Shown here piece after piece: positions 13,301 to 28,300 of a stretch of 64,000 nucleotides of DNA (positions within the stretch are counted from its first letter, which is position 1; each line of letters opens with the position of its first letter). Source of the stretch: Balanoglossus misakiensis (Eukaryota > Hemichordata); NCBI GenBank assembly GCA_040954595.2, contig CM082579.2, positions 2,046,001 through 2,110,000 on the forward strand, in the 5' to 3' direction. The translations under genes were made by a program, and so were the position numbers. The notes beneath the pieces were generated by a model. It was not told the DNA's origin and searched no databases. It was given only the letters and a program-made list of their open reading frames with translations.

Positions 13301-16300
13301 ATACTATGACCTTGTGATGGCGCTATGCAAGGTATCCTATATTGAGTTGCGATGTCCAGGGCAGCGAAGGGTCACAGCACAAAATGATAATAATTAAAGA
13401 ACCAAACAAAGAAACTACCTGAGAATTCGAGGCTGTGTACTCTCCAACGATGACAGACTGAGGCAAATCAAAGTAAAGAATGAAGAAAACAATTTAAGGA
13501 GTAAATTAATAGTGACTCAGGGAGGGAACAGCAAATTAAGAACAGCCCAATCCTTAAAATTGGAAGAAACTTTACGCGAAAAAATTAATAACTTTCAAAG
13601 TAGAACAAAATTGAAAAACATCAAGCTATTATCCATGAAATAAAGAGAAAATAGCATTCACTGTGTCAAACTAAATTCAAATGTTTGGACAGATGTGCAT
13701 TAGAATATAGCTTCACTTTTATTTCTCTTCTGTTGGCACTCAGATATTTCTTCTCAATGGGAATATCTCTCCTGTGCCTATCCTTGCATTTTTTCTGTTG
13801 TTTTCATACATTCCAATATTTGTGCTGAACAATATTTTTTTGGAATTCAGACAACACCAATAGTTAAGATAAAATTGGCAATTATTTTGTATCCAGAAGT
13901 TTCATTTTTTTTTTCAGTAGCTGTTTCCAATTTTATCACTTTTGTGTTCCAATTCCTGATCACATGATAAAGAACAAAAAGCTCATTTACAGAGAGTTAC
14001 ACATCAGCTTCTATTTAGCCTTTGGAAATTCCAATTTCCAGATTGTTTGAGGCATAGGAAATAAAAGAGCAGGGTTAGTATAATTGTGTTAGTTGTAAAT
14101 ACTAGAGACAGCATGACAGGTGTGTTTGTGATCATTAGGTCATGTACGAATTTTCCTCCTGTGAAGAGAACTGGATTTGTTTGTTGATAAAGTGTGCAAT
14201 AAATGTGAAATTAATTAGGCTCAATGAATTGTTATCAATATTTCAGAATCTCGATGTTTCAACCACTGGAGAATCAAGTTATTTCTTGCCATATGTATAA
14301 AAACCAACCTCCATACATGTGCATGTATTTCCCAATAATTACAATTTTCTTTTTTTTACAGAGATCAGTCGTAAATGTTCTGAGTAAGAGACGAGTGATT
14401 ACCTTTGCAGATGGCTGAGTACCTTCTATAAGAGACTCAATCCTCTGTCGAGATGATTGCTTCATATCAGAGAATTCTTTCGGATTTGCGGATGTCGGCA
14501 AACTTCCAAGCCTGGGCCTATTCCTGTATCGGCATTCCAAGCAATTCCTGATGGCACAGCAGCAGGCTGGAAGAAAGAGAGTACCACACTGTTATTTCTA
14601 GAGAAACTTAAAACTTAAAAAGCATATTCTTCACAGGGTTAATGACACCTGTAGATAATTCAGCCACTTTGCTCTGATAGAAGTATTGAAATTATTATTG
14701 GCAACGTCTACAGATACTGCCTTATTAGCATTGTTGATCTAGCATATCCAAGAATCTCCGAGACTCTCACCTAATCTCAAACACTGTCTCAGTATCCCTC
14801 CCTGTGACATGCTCTTCTCGGCTTCCAATTCGGCAAAACTTTGATTACTGGCAAAGACCAGAACATCGACCAGATTCATAATGCGATGAATGAATGAAAT
14901 GCCAACTTCTAGAGGCATCCCCTGAGTGGGCTCAATCACGTCAGGATCACTCTGTAAACAAAAAAACAACAACATGATAAACATCCCATGACAAATCAAC
15001 AGACATGAAATCAATCACCGGTTTGGGAGCTGCCACTGAGCGCAACCACAAATATCATGTTTATTACTTACAGTTCTGGAAGTGGCTGATGACAGCAAAG
15101 GCAGGATGCCACCACATGAGTAGATGAGGTTGTCCGAGATTTGTGAGACCATCTGAGTGACATTCTGTACAAAGATGATGTTTTCGCTGGAATTGACACA
15201 GTCGATCACTGTCTTGGTATTTTGACTGAAACATGAAGAAATATTGGGGAAAAAGTGTTACCATTTGTATACCTCTCGGAAAACTATTAAACAAACTATA
15301 AAAGCAACAAAAATGTTTCTGTTCTTAGCTTTTACCCCAAAATGGGATGATGTGAGTTTCAGTGTCAACCTACAACTATAAATATATGAAGTGGTAGTTA
15401 CACCTTTACTGGTCTTGAAAAAAATCGCTTTAGTTCCTTTACGGTATTTTTGTACAAAAAGACCGAAATACATGCAAGATGGAACATGGACCCTCAAGAA
15501 CATACCTTCTCCAAACCTGAATATCGGTTTCTATGGCAAACAACAAATCAGACATCAATCTTTGGTGCATATGAGACCATCCAAACTCTGGTATCCTGTA
15601 GGGTACTCTGTGCGGTCCGGGACTGAAATGCTGCGTCTGATAGACTCCGGTTCTAGGCCTGGCACCCGGCTGCAAATACGCCCTCTGCAGATAGCTGTTG
15701 GCGGTCTGGGTTCCCTGCTCTGATCGGATACTCTGGGATGACATGGGACTCTGGGATCCTTCCGGACTCTGAGAGTACGAAGGACTGAGCGATGCGGCCT
15801 GACTTGGCGTCTGCGACGTGCTGGAACTTTGCGAAGCTGTGGCGCTCTCCACAGCACTGCTGGACTGCGACACGTTAGAGCTGCCGGTCGGACTGCTGAC
15901 TTCAGTGATGCTCTCACTCTGGGATGTTGACGTTGACTTTGTCGGTGTGGTTTCGTGGCTGCCGGTGTCCATGCTCTCCTGCGACAGAGACGCCTCGCTG
16001 TGATCTCCCTCAGTGGTGGCTGTAGCCCCGTCTTCTTTGCCGCTACTGCCAGTGGTAGTTTCGGTTTCGTTCCCTGTGCTGTCACCACTCAGAGCCTTGT
16101 CTGCTTCTTCCATCCTGTCCCCAGTACCGGCATCGTCTTTCACAGCACCATCATCGGCATGTGCCGTCTCCGTAGCATCCTGCTCCGCCTTTTCCTCTTT
16201 ATCCTCACCACTTTTGACTTCCTCTGTTTCACCCGCATCAGTCTTCCCAACACTCTCATCACCAGTCTTCTCTCCATCTGCTTCAACAGAGTGTTTTACA

Positions 16301-19300
16301 TCTGCCTCGCCATCTGCAACGTCTTCTGTGACCTTAGGCCCATCACCAAGATCAACATCTCTCTCCTCACCCTGTTCCTGCTGTGGCGGTTCATCCTCTT
16401 TCGGTTCCACCTTCACTTCCTCAGTCTCCTCCAACTTTTCACCACTCTCCGTCACATCATCTTTCTTTTCACTGGCATCCTCCTTGTCGCTGACCATCTC
16501 AACATCTCCACTTGCTTCACCTTCACTCTCCGACTCCACCTTCTTCTTCGCCTCCACGTCTCCCTCTTCCTCCTTAGTAATCACTGCATCTTTTGTCTCC
16601 ATGGCGTCGTTCTCAGCCTCTCTCTCTTTGATCACAGTGGGGCTCCTCTTGCTAGCGTCGTTCTGGAAGGCGTTGACCTTCTCCACCACCTGGTCGATCA
16701 CGCTCTCCAGAAACTCCTTCACCTCCTCCTCCCTGGTCTTCGCCACCTCGGTTGCCACGGCCACAGATGCAGATCCAACGTCATATCCCTCAGGGTCGTT
16801 CCCCGGTTCATCTTCCACCATGACGCATTCCAAATCTCCTCCGGCCATCAATGCCAGCGTGCTGACCGAGGTGTCCTCGGACATGTCTTCGCTGACCTGC
16901 GCACTGACCGCTGATGAGATGCTGTGAGCGGCGAACGGTGGTCTGCTGTTCTGCTGTTTCTGGTACTGTTCATAGATCTTGGCCAGTTGCACTTTGTGAT
17001 CTTCAAAGGAGACCTGAGTAAGAAGCAAGATGAAAAAAGTTATATGCTGCACTGTGATCCATGATTTCTCTTAGACTGAATACAGAATAATGTGTAGACA
17101 TTTCTTCATCAGCAGTACAGTTATGTGGCTTATGTCTGGTGTCTACAACAAAACCATTTCTCACCTTAGAATGGATGATGGCTAGTGTATCCACCCAGAC
17201 CCTCCATCCTCCCCATTCGTACTTCATGGCATGATGCAAAAGCATTCTCAGCAAGGCATACACCATCTCTGTCACCTTCTTCTCATCGTTGTTCTTAGGA
17301 TAGATGTACGCCAGTCCCAACATCCAATCCTGCCACACTGAACACTGTAGCAAAATTCTAAGAAGACAAAAATATTGTTACTTTTGTATTGACATAAACC
17401 CAGTCTATTGATCATAGAGGTCACTGACATGGTCGTTAAAATCATTCAGGTTATGCTCTTAATAATGAGTTTCATCAGTAAATTTAGTTACTCCAATTTT
17501 TATGGAAGATGAAAGACAGATATTCTTTTTGATATAACTCCCCCAAAAATCAGAACGTTTCAACAGTTACATATACTATCACAAGGAAGATACTGTGTCC
17601 CTTTAAAGCTTACCTTCTATTCTCTCGGCTGTGGTGGAAGAGGAGAATCATATCTGACAAAAACAGTTTCCTTACTTCCAGAGAAATCTGACTCTGAGAT
17701 GACTGCCTGATGAGTTTGGCAATGACTTGGAACAACCCTACAAAATCAACGATAAGGATTTTGTTATTACTGCACAGCTTATGCCTGGAAAATTATCAAC
17801 ATTCTGGAAATAAACATTCAAGTTTCTTACCAGGATTCATGACTCTGTATGTCTTATCGATATCTGAATGTCTTCCTTGAATAATCTGGGTTGTAACTCT
17901 CTCTGTCAAAATCTGTAAGGAAAGATAATAGGAGTCTGAGACTGTCTCTTGAATGCATATTACTTATATTGGAAATTCAATGCTCAATGTTATACTTAAG
18001 CTGTGATCAAATGAAACTGATTATACAAACTCACCTCAAATAGTGAACTGTAGGACATTACTGTCAGAACATTGTTGTTGAGTGACAGCCTCTCGCCAAG
18101 TAAGGAATACAAACTGTGGCTGTACATGATGTCAAGTTTACGTCTGAAAAAAAATAAAATGTATACCAAAAATTAAAGTTTATCATCATTGAGTTGACAT
18201 CCATCTTTGTTGGTTATGAACCAGGTTTGAATAAAGTTAAAAAAACTTATGTCATAGGGGGTAAGTAATGTAAGTATATAATATGCAAAATCAAACACAT
18301 CATGATAAAATTCAAACAAAATTACTTACTTGTGAGGCATCTTTCCCAGGAAGAATGCCAGTGTCTTCATTGCCATAACTCGGATTATTTCATCTTTGGA
18401 TGCCAACAGTTTGTAAATCACTCTATAAACACAAGAAAATTCATGTGTTACCATGGTTATAGGTTGTATTTAGCCGCACTTGTTGATACATTCTATATAC
18501 TGGCATTTCGTTCGTCCATAAGTTGTGTGCGTCATACCAGTATTCAGAAAATAGGGGTGAATTAAAGTTGACTATCAAACTGACCTGATGCCATTTTTCT
18601 TGTCAAATGCAGGCACCATTGTGTTTCCATGTTCAGCCATCAGTGACAATAACATTTGAATCACATCTCTCAGGTTTTCGTCCTGTGATGAAATAACAGC
18701 AAAAGTTATGACAATATCTGTAAAACCCTTGTTGTTTCTTTTAGCAATAGCAAAAGATTTCTGTTCCAGTGAGATTACAGACAAAAGTGTAATACCTCAT
18801 GTATAGTGACAAGATAATTCAACAGACTCTGCAACTCTTCATCATTGGTGTTTCTATCTTTCAATATCAGTTGTTTCACCATCAATAATAGCAGTGCACG
18901 TAGTTGTCGTAGTTCCTCTCGGCTGGGACGTGTTCCTTCTGTAAATATAGATGGTGAATTTTTATGTCGTGTTATTCTATGGTGCAGAAGGACTCTCAAC
19001 TAGGTTTTATACATTCTTGAAATACACATTGAGACATCTCAAATTTACTAATATCAGAAATTACAAACTCAGGACTGACTCAAACAGAAAAAAAAAACAG
19101 ATTCCCTTGGAAAACAAGACGGTGACTGCCCTAATTTCCTTTTTTAATCTTCAAAATAATTTCACGCAGCTTTGGTAAAGCAAATAACCAAAAGATTTCA
19201 TTACTCAGACAAAAAATCCTCAGGGAATAGTCTGCACGAGAAGATCTGAACATGAGACTTAATTCATTAGAAAATGCCATAATCCCCAGTAGTCAGGATT

Positions 19301-22300
19301 TTATATGATGTAAGAAATTAGTCTCTAATCTCTTTGAAGAGATCTTGAGATCTTTACTAAGGAATCAATTTGATTAAATGCAACTTTGAAGATGACTATT
19401 TAATAAAAAAAAATCGGTTTTGAATCTCTTTGGATTAATCTTGATACATTGTATTTATAATATGATGTTCATTTGATGAGAAGCAAATCTGAAGAAGACT
19501 ATTTCTAGACAGTGATACTTGAGAAGATAGAGAGAGAAAAGATTTAACGAATGAGCTTACCAAGTCCTTTGGGTGTGATGCCCGATCTGTCTTCAGGGTT
19601 GACAATCCAATAGTAATACTTCAATGCATGCATCAGCTGTAGTACTGTGCTTACTCGACGGATGTTAGTGAAGATGGCTGTCTGGCTGATGAACTCTGTG
19701 GCTAAGTATGTGTACAAGGCCATCTGCACCTATGGTAATAGAATTAGTATGGACAATAAATGGGTTTGTTTCAAACTATCTATATATGTTTTCAAATTGG
19801 AGAATATGATCATGACTCCTCTTGCTCATCTTGTTCACCATCACCACTACCACCATCATCATCATCATCATCATCATGAATGCTACAACCACCACACAAC
19901 CACACTTATTATCCGCATAGCCACTTTCTCTTATAAGACACATTTCCCTTACCCTGGCTGGTGTGTAGATCCACAGTGTTGGGTTGAAGAGAATGTAATC
20001 CACTAAATTCTTCAGCAAAGTCATCCCTGTGGGCAGTTTGTTCAGATACTTGGCTAACGTCAACAATGACTCCAATACTTGTTCTGTGATGTGATTGGTT
20101 GATGACTATGTGAAATAAAAAGAAAATATTAGACATACCTACACCAAAAAACTGAATCTGTGTAGTGTAATTTGTCAGACGATACAGAACAGATATTGCA
20201 GTGATAACAAGGAGATACTGTCAGAGTAGCGAATACTGTTAGCATGGAAGATAAACAATAAGTGTGGTTTGGTGACTAAGACTTACCTTCTGCAACAGAT
20301 ATCCTAGAATCAGAAATCCTTTCACTTGAATCATCTGTTGTTGAGTTGTGACTGAGCTTCCCAGTAGATCACACAGCAGAGCTAGTAGAGTTGAACTGAA
20401 AAATCCAAAAGTGATTAAAATCAAATGAAATCTTTACTGAACAGGAATTGACATACACATTTCAGCTTAGATCAATACCTTCTGAGGGTTGATATATAAA
20501 TCCCCAGCAGTATGCTTATTTCTACAGAGTTGTTTGCAGTTGTTAAGTTTTTATTTTTATATTTATTTTCTGAGTTAAATTTTGCTTGGAAAAAATAGAA
20601 TATGGTCAGTGGAGAAGCTTCATAAATCTGACCAACTATTCAATGGCACTCTGGCATAAGCAGATGAAATGCAGATATATCTTAGGAATATACAGCTATA
20701 AGTCAAATATTCATGACGAGTGAAACGGCCACATGTTGGAGGATGTCAACTTGTTAACAGATAGTCTGCCCTCTACGGCAAAAGGTTATAATAACAAGAA
20801 AATTGTTCCGTGTTACTAGACAACCGACAGAGACTGATAGAAACTGCAGGAGATATCAATACTATTTTCTTTCTTTCAATCTGATTCATGAGCAACAATC
20901 TCTGACTCTATCAAAGGGCAAACTGCTTACATGCATGGCCTTTACCCAGACACAACCATATCAGATATTTGCCCTTGGCACTTGCTTGATCTGCCGTAAA
21001 TATTTCCAGTTTCTTGGCCTCCAGAGTGCCAAAATCCATCAATATTCTAACATTATTTCGACTAAAAGTGAAAATTTATTTTCATAGTGTTTCTAAACGA
21101 CATCGGCAATATTGTGTTCTGCTTTCGTCTTGCTTGTAGGCTTGACATAAACAGCGTAACTATGTCAGGATTTATAGTGAGGAAATATAATTCACTGTGT
21201 TAAAATCTTTTATGGGGTGAGGGCAGTCTTGAAGCGGTCTACAACTCAGTTTTCCAGAATTGAATAAATGATGGTTAGTGGTGTTGTGATGATGCCCAAT
21301 GGGCAATAGAACTGCACACAAGTGGCAAAGAGATATATCAAACACATGATATCCACTTTTCCCTTCTAATTTCATCTCACGTCTTTCACAAGAGCTGGGT
21401 AATGTGTGAGGTATATAGTCTACTGAACTAAACTCTCATATAAAGTGCTCGCTACATATACCTATTGTGGAAATATTGATTAAAAAAAACACATGAAAAA
21501 CTGACCAGATGCTGTAATCGACTTCTCCTTCGCCTTCCCGGTTTTGTTGGTTGTAATCCAACTGAGTAAATAGCGGGAAGAGCACTTGGATCCCACCTAT
21601 GGAATGCAGTGCGCTGTGGATGGAATGGGTGACGATAGCCTTCACATCCTGCAGTGAGACACAGAGAATAATGGTCAAAAACATTGATGCTTTCAGATAA
21701 CTGGTGCCTGCAAAGTTTGAAAGTTCAGTCACATAGGTATTTGCAAACACATTGAAAAAAATTTCATTGCTGTGAGCTTCATTTCTGTCACACACAGAGC
21801 TGGGGGTGTACAGTTGATTGTAAACAAAACTCCCTTTTCGCCCACTTGTTTGGTTTCTCAATGCTTGGACTACACACAGTGTTTCTTCATAACACTGCAA
21901 TCTTGTCTGCGAATTGTAAGACTTCTCCTTCCTGCCAGTACCGTCTGATATTTATCTTTAAATGTCATCTCACCTGTAACATGAGGGCGTGCGGAGAGTG
22001 TACAAAGTACGACTGGTTTCCCTTGGGCGATGATTCTAGACACAGCTGGGCGTCTGAAGCGATGGGGTTGTATGTAAATACCATGCTGTTTGCCAGTTTG
22101 CCATCGTAAAGCATCTTCTTGCACTGGTCTGACAGAAGCAAGTCACTCTCGGAATCAAACTTGAATAAACTCTGCAAAATTGGAGATGAAGATGTCTTTG
22201 AAGTTATGTGAGCAGTCAGGATTAGGAAGAGGCTTTACTGATTCACTCTGAAACCACATCCTGATTTACTGAGCTCCAGATCATCTTTTGCCTTCCCAGT

Positions 22301-25300
22301 ATTTTGGCATATGTCACGAGGAGAAAGTAATATTAAGTCTAAATATTTCCCCAAGCTACATCTTTCCAAGAAGAGATGAATGTATAGAGGTCTATCAAAC
22401 CTCCATCTCTTCAATTTAATACATTTCACATTATTGAATTCAAGCTCAATGTAACTGCAAGTTGAAATTCAGTAACTTTTCGCTCTCCAGTGTCAATCAG
22501 AGTTGCATCATCAACATCTTGAGACACTTGTCATTGAACCGGATGCACTGATTTCTCAAGTGTTTACAAAAGACGATGTCATGTTCTAGCCACTTTGCTG
22601 GATGACCGCCCACTGGAAACAAAAATCAGCCCACTTATCAGGGGCTCTGATCACGTTGCCTGGAGACCACTTTCGTATCTTTCATCGCAGCAATTCTGTA
22701 TCGTGATGAAATCAAGGTGATTGTTTTCACAGATTCTGTTTTCTGTCTTGAAGTACTTTCCGACTCACCTTGTAGTTGGGGCCTAGTGTGTGGATTGCTT
22801 CAATCTGATGAGGAGTGAGGGCATCACTGAATAAATAAACAGCCGCTATCTGGCCGCAGAATACTCTCTCTTTGTCTGCAGTCGGTGCTGAGCCCAGGAA
22901 ACACTTGTCATATGGCTGGAAGGAGAGATAATGATGACATTTACAATTTGAACCTAAAGCAACAATTCCCATGATTGTACACCTAGGGACATTAACAGGT
23001 GCCAAGTGATAGAATCTGTATACACATACACCGATGGAATAGTAGTGTTCAGTAGTGATGAAGGAAACTTTTCCTTAAAAAATTGACAGGAAATGCCATA
23101 CTTACATCACTTGTGTTGACAAACCATGCCATGTCTGCATAGGAAACTAACTTGCCATTGACGTAACACCGGATCTCACTGCTCCTCCAACGACTGTACA
23201 CGTGAACAATCGTCACCATGTACCACTGCACAGAAAAATACACAAAGACATAATTATGAGTGCGAATCCAACAAAAAAGCTGGCTTGCTAACAAGCGATG
23301 TTGATTTCATGATTCTTTTATAGTTTGAATGTGAAATCAGAAGGTGAACTCGTCTGATTTTACATTCATTTAAAAACTCATTATGCTATAAAGCAACTAT
23401 TGAGATTTCTATTGCTATCCCAGCCTCCTTTTTGAATCTATAATTCCAACTGTGTGCATTCCCATCATCTTCTCTGTCTCATGACATCATAAGAGAATCC
23501 ACTGGCGATTTCACTCACCTTCCTTGGTTGGAAGTCAAACTTGATACAGTGCTGAAATCCTTTGTTTTTGCTCTTCATGGCCGTGACCACCAAACATGAA
23601 CCCATGAAATGTGCCGAGTAGCCCACTCCTTTGCTGGTACGGAAACTAGAAAACAAAATGCATACAACTTGTCAACAAAAACATGTACACATACTTCAGT
23701 TGAGCAATTCTATACTCTTCATTTTTATTTTGTTAGCACAGGAAACTAATAATTCAAATTGGATAAAAAACAGACGGTTCAAACAATATAAAACATCTTC
23801 TGTGATCATATACAATTTTCAACCACCTGTTGATTTAAGCCTGTACCAATGTCATCACAAAGCAAGCTTTGGTACTGAGTTGCTAGTGCCCTTTGCAAGA
23901 AGTTCTTCCAGAAACCTACACCCTGAAGCATAAAATGTTTTGCAGTACTTACCAATACAGATATGGCTTGACTCTGTCAATGTTAATGCTATTGATTGGA
24001 TCCAATCTGAACCATGTTGAAAAAGTGAATCCACTTTGGTACGGCCACTTTGCAATGGGTGGTAGAGCGACAGCCTGAAATCAACAAAATAAAAATTGTG
24101 AAATGCATACATAACATTGAAAAAGTTCTTTCAGAATGGATTCTCTTCAAAATACACACTCAAAGTCCCAAAACAAACACACTTGTGGATATACACAGAC
24201 CAATCACGGATGTTTTCTATGAGGAGTTGAAAATACATAAGAATCTTGGTATAGAAGCAAATTAGCAATGAAAGAAAAAAGTTATTTCATTGAAGGCTAG
24301 CCACAAGCACAGACAGCAATGGCAACACTGCAAGTAACCACTCCTACAATCTGAATTATCTCCCAAGTGATAAGCAAAATCTTTCCGCTGTGTTGGAGTA
24401 CTTACAGCTCCATTTTTGCCGGGAAAACTGAAGAATGCATCAGAACCGTGTCTCAGCGGCATTTGACGTAATATCTGTAACAACTTGGATGCATGTCTTG
24501 GCTGGATGAGGCAAAAGAAAATAACAAATTATTGAAATCACAAAAATGGTTATCGTAATTTTCCATGACAGTACAAAATGCTTTGAAACACTTTTTGATT
24601 AAGTACAATTAAATACAACGTTTATCCAGCATATTGTCTCAATTTGAAATGATCACTGAAGTCTTGCAAGCCAGATCTTCTTTTCGGACATAACTATATG
24701 GGCTCAGCTTTGAAGTCTCTCGCAAATGCTGATGGATTGAAGAAACACTTACCCATTTTCCGGTGTCTCCTTTCAAGCGACTGAAGAAGAGTTTGAGCTC
24801 CTTCACTGTAATACTGTAACTCGCCAACACGCCCAACATGTCAATCAGCAATTCTGTTGATGGCAAATGGAAAATCCATGATTTCTTTATTTCCATACCA
24901 ATACTACCCACAAGTCTTACACATTTTGTTGTGTTTTGTGTTGTATTGTGTTGTTTTGTGTTGTTGTTTTTTGGCTTTGCTTTGTTTTGTTCAGTTTTAC
25001 CCATTCCAAGTATGAACTCTTCACTAAAAATGCTACAAGCAATCATTAATTTCAGAGACTGTCACTTCCCAACCTCACCAAAAAACAGTAGGATTCTACC
25101 ATGACATAACAGTGTTAAACTGAAAGAAAGTCATTCAGGAACTTCAGCTTGTAGTGGATCCAATCTAAAAATTGAAAACCAGGTCATGTTTTGCTGGGCA
25201 AAGCTGAGCATTTGCACCAAAGAGACACACATATATTCTTGTTATTTCAGATGCATCTGAGCAGTGCTAGGAGTATGTCTGTGCTACATTACGTGACTTG

Positions 25301-28300
25301 ACTTACCACAAATGATATCATCAGCATCTGGCAACTTTTTCAAAGTGTACTCTATCAAACCAACCTCTGTGCATGCTTGTAAGTTGATAATACTCTTCCT
25401 GATGATGGCGATAAACATACTCCATATCTCAGCCTTAAAGATTAAGCAAAATGTGACATGAAAGAGAATGAAATGATGATTACTTTGTATTTCAACATCT
25501 TAATCGCATGTAAATCTGACACTTTGTCCAAAGATGAACAAAATATTGCACCCAATAAGTTAAATTTAGGATACATCTTTTCCTTCTCATTTTTCATAAT
25601 TTATTAGCTGTTTGCAAACATTATTACAAATACAAATGCAGACTACAAAATGGCAAGTGTTCAGACACTTACAAGGTTTCAATGCAATCTTGTAAATGCC
25701 TGGGGAATTTCTCAACCCAATGAATTTTTTATTGTTTCCATAGTAACCAGGAAAAGCTAAAGCAATACTCAGAAAGACATAAATGAAGGGAAAAATTGCA
25801 TTCATAATTCAGCAGGCAAATATGGCACTTTGTTCATGATGTCATTATGTGGAAGTGTCCCATTTTTCAAAATCCTCCCTTACATGTACATGTATTCGAG
25901 CCAATAATGATACCAAGGCAGGTTAAAACATAACAGCATAAATATGGCCCCAGTCTTTACCAGGAGGCTCTCTTCCTGAAACAACGAGTGAATGACCAGA
26001 GTGCTACACTCAGAGAGTGATTTTACTTTTCAAACTTGCACCTTACAATTTGTCTTAGTTTGTATAATTGATGACTTACTACAAGCTAATCGACAGAGCA
26101 CAATTTACTCTCCATTATAGCTGGCATTGCAAATGAAAACCTAGATTAGCACGGAATTGAATTTTCAAACCATCCCTCACAGACAGAATTGGCAATAGCT
26201 TAAAGGGGAACATTTGTATTGTTCTTGTTTCTTTCTAGATTATTCATGTTGTTCTGAAATCCTGGGTTTTGTTGGAGATCAGTTTACAATGTACATATAA
26301 CACTAACAAGTCCTTTGGCCCAAGACATAAGAATTCCCTGCAAAGTACTAGCCTAAGTCTATCACTAGTGTGATTGAAAGTAAATTTCGACGATAAAAGC
26401 GTTTTACGTCCGCGATACAACAGTAACGTGTTCGACAAGCAATTCGTGTCATCACGGCTGCTCACGTGTCTTTGTCGGAAGACTCTGTCACATACACAGA
26501 CATGCACTAAGACACACTATCACACCTGTGGTTCAATTATCCTACAGATAACCACAGCATGTCCTTCCCAACATGCATCAAATGCACTCAGGTAAAAAAA
26601 CACCACTCCAAAGAAACTGCTTTCAATTGGAAATTGAACACGTCTGGGAAAGCTGGCTCATGCTCTTCAGCGCTGCCATGGCAACCAACCTCTCATTTCA
26701 ATGCCAGCTATAATTCAAGAGAGGCAGGCAGAATTAAGAAAGCTTTTGAGGGACAAGAAATCCAAGAGGGAACGATATTCACTGAGTTGTTTAGTATTAT
26801 TGAGGAAACTGAATAGAACAGCAGAAACAAACTCAAAAGACAATTTATCCAGAATTACAGATCAAGGTCATCAACCGGATATGAATGAAAAGAAAAATCT
26901 AAGTTACATTTATTGGAGTTGCTTACGTATTTCAATCAATTTCATCAAGCAAAACATTGGACATACCAAACTGGCAAATGATACAGCCCTGAATTCTATG
27001 ATCAATCGTATCACCCCTCCCCCAAGGAAAACATGGCAGAGCCAAAATTCTAACAGTGCAGTCAGAAATCCACCTCCTTCCAGATAAATGCGAATGCATC
27101 TCCGAACATTTTAATTAAATTGCCAAGGTAAAGATGCTTCATTACAGACAATATCAGCCAGAATCATAACTCCATCCAACAAAACCAGCTTTCACTGAGT
27201 GATGCCGCTATTATTTGCTTGTCAAACTCAAATGAACAATCAGAAAGCAGTCAAACCCCTTGACAGAACATTTCCAATAACCTTAATACTGACATAGAGT
27301 CGATTAGAGTGAGATTTAGTGACTCACAATCACTTTCAAGGTCATAGTGCTCCTAATAGACTTAGCAATACATGACATGTACATTCATCTTTTTTGAACT
27401 TGTCTTTGAATTCTTTTATGAGACTTGCCCTGATACAAAATGTAAGCCACCTTTTGAAGCAATACACTTTAGTGCACGCACGAGTATTTATAACTACATG
27501 TAAACTACACTTAATCTGTACATAATTGGTAAAACTGTCTTTTTTTTTGTTTCCCTTAGAATTGTCTTCGCATATTAATGTAGCTTTTCTGGATAATAAA
27601 ATGAGAGACTTACCTGAAGAGTGACTGTGCAGTGATCAAGTAGTTCCAGCATAAATGTTACATTTTCTGGTTCGTCAACAATAAAGTTAACTTCCATGTC
27701 AAACTCACCGCCAACCAGCTGAAAAAATAAAGATAGTTTTGTTAAAGAAATATGAAGTTGACACATTGTGCATTCCTTCGGTCAATGCTATATGGGCCTT
27801 TAATATTGTATTGAGGACAGGGTACAGTATTATCAACATAACATTTTTCAGGATCACGACTGATTTCAAGTATTACTAAGTTACATGTATGTCATTTTCA
27901 ATTTCATCAATTTCTTCAAATTTGTGGACTAAAGGCGTGGGTCTGAATACATGTAGTTTATAAACTCCTCTGAGAGATGATATCACATGAGACAGTATCT
28001 GAATAATTCACACATTTCCACATCACAGTGTGCATCAGTTACTTGTCAAAGTAATTCAGAATATGAACAGTTCAGAACTTTTATTAGGAAAAATTTTAAT
28101 CTGAGAGAACGCAATGAAATGCGTGGTGACTGTCATGAAAATCTCTGCACAGCACATGGTTCAATAAACGCTAACCACCTCGCTTTAGCATCGATCTCTG
28201 ATATCTTGGGAGATGTTTATTGGTTGGGTTCACCAAGCCGACGCCAAACGATTGAGTCTGATCGAGACGGACATTAAAGAGCATTCATTGGCTGCAACTG

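Noticed and set aside
15955-16927. Two plus-strand open frames of 319 and 304 codons
   Set aside because: They are antisense to neurobeachin exon 22, whose GAN/AAN/TCN-rich codons leave the other strand free of stops. The minus-strand frame has conserved ends and fits splice phases.
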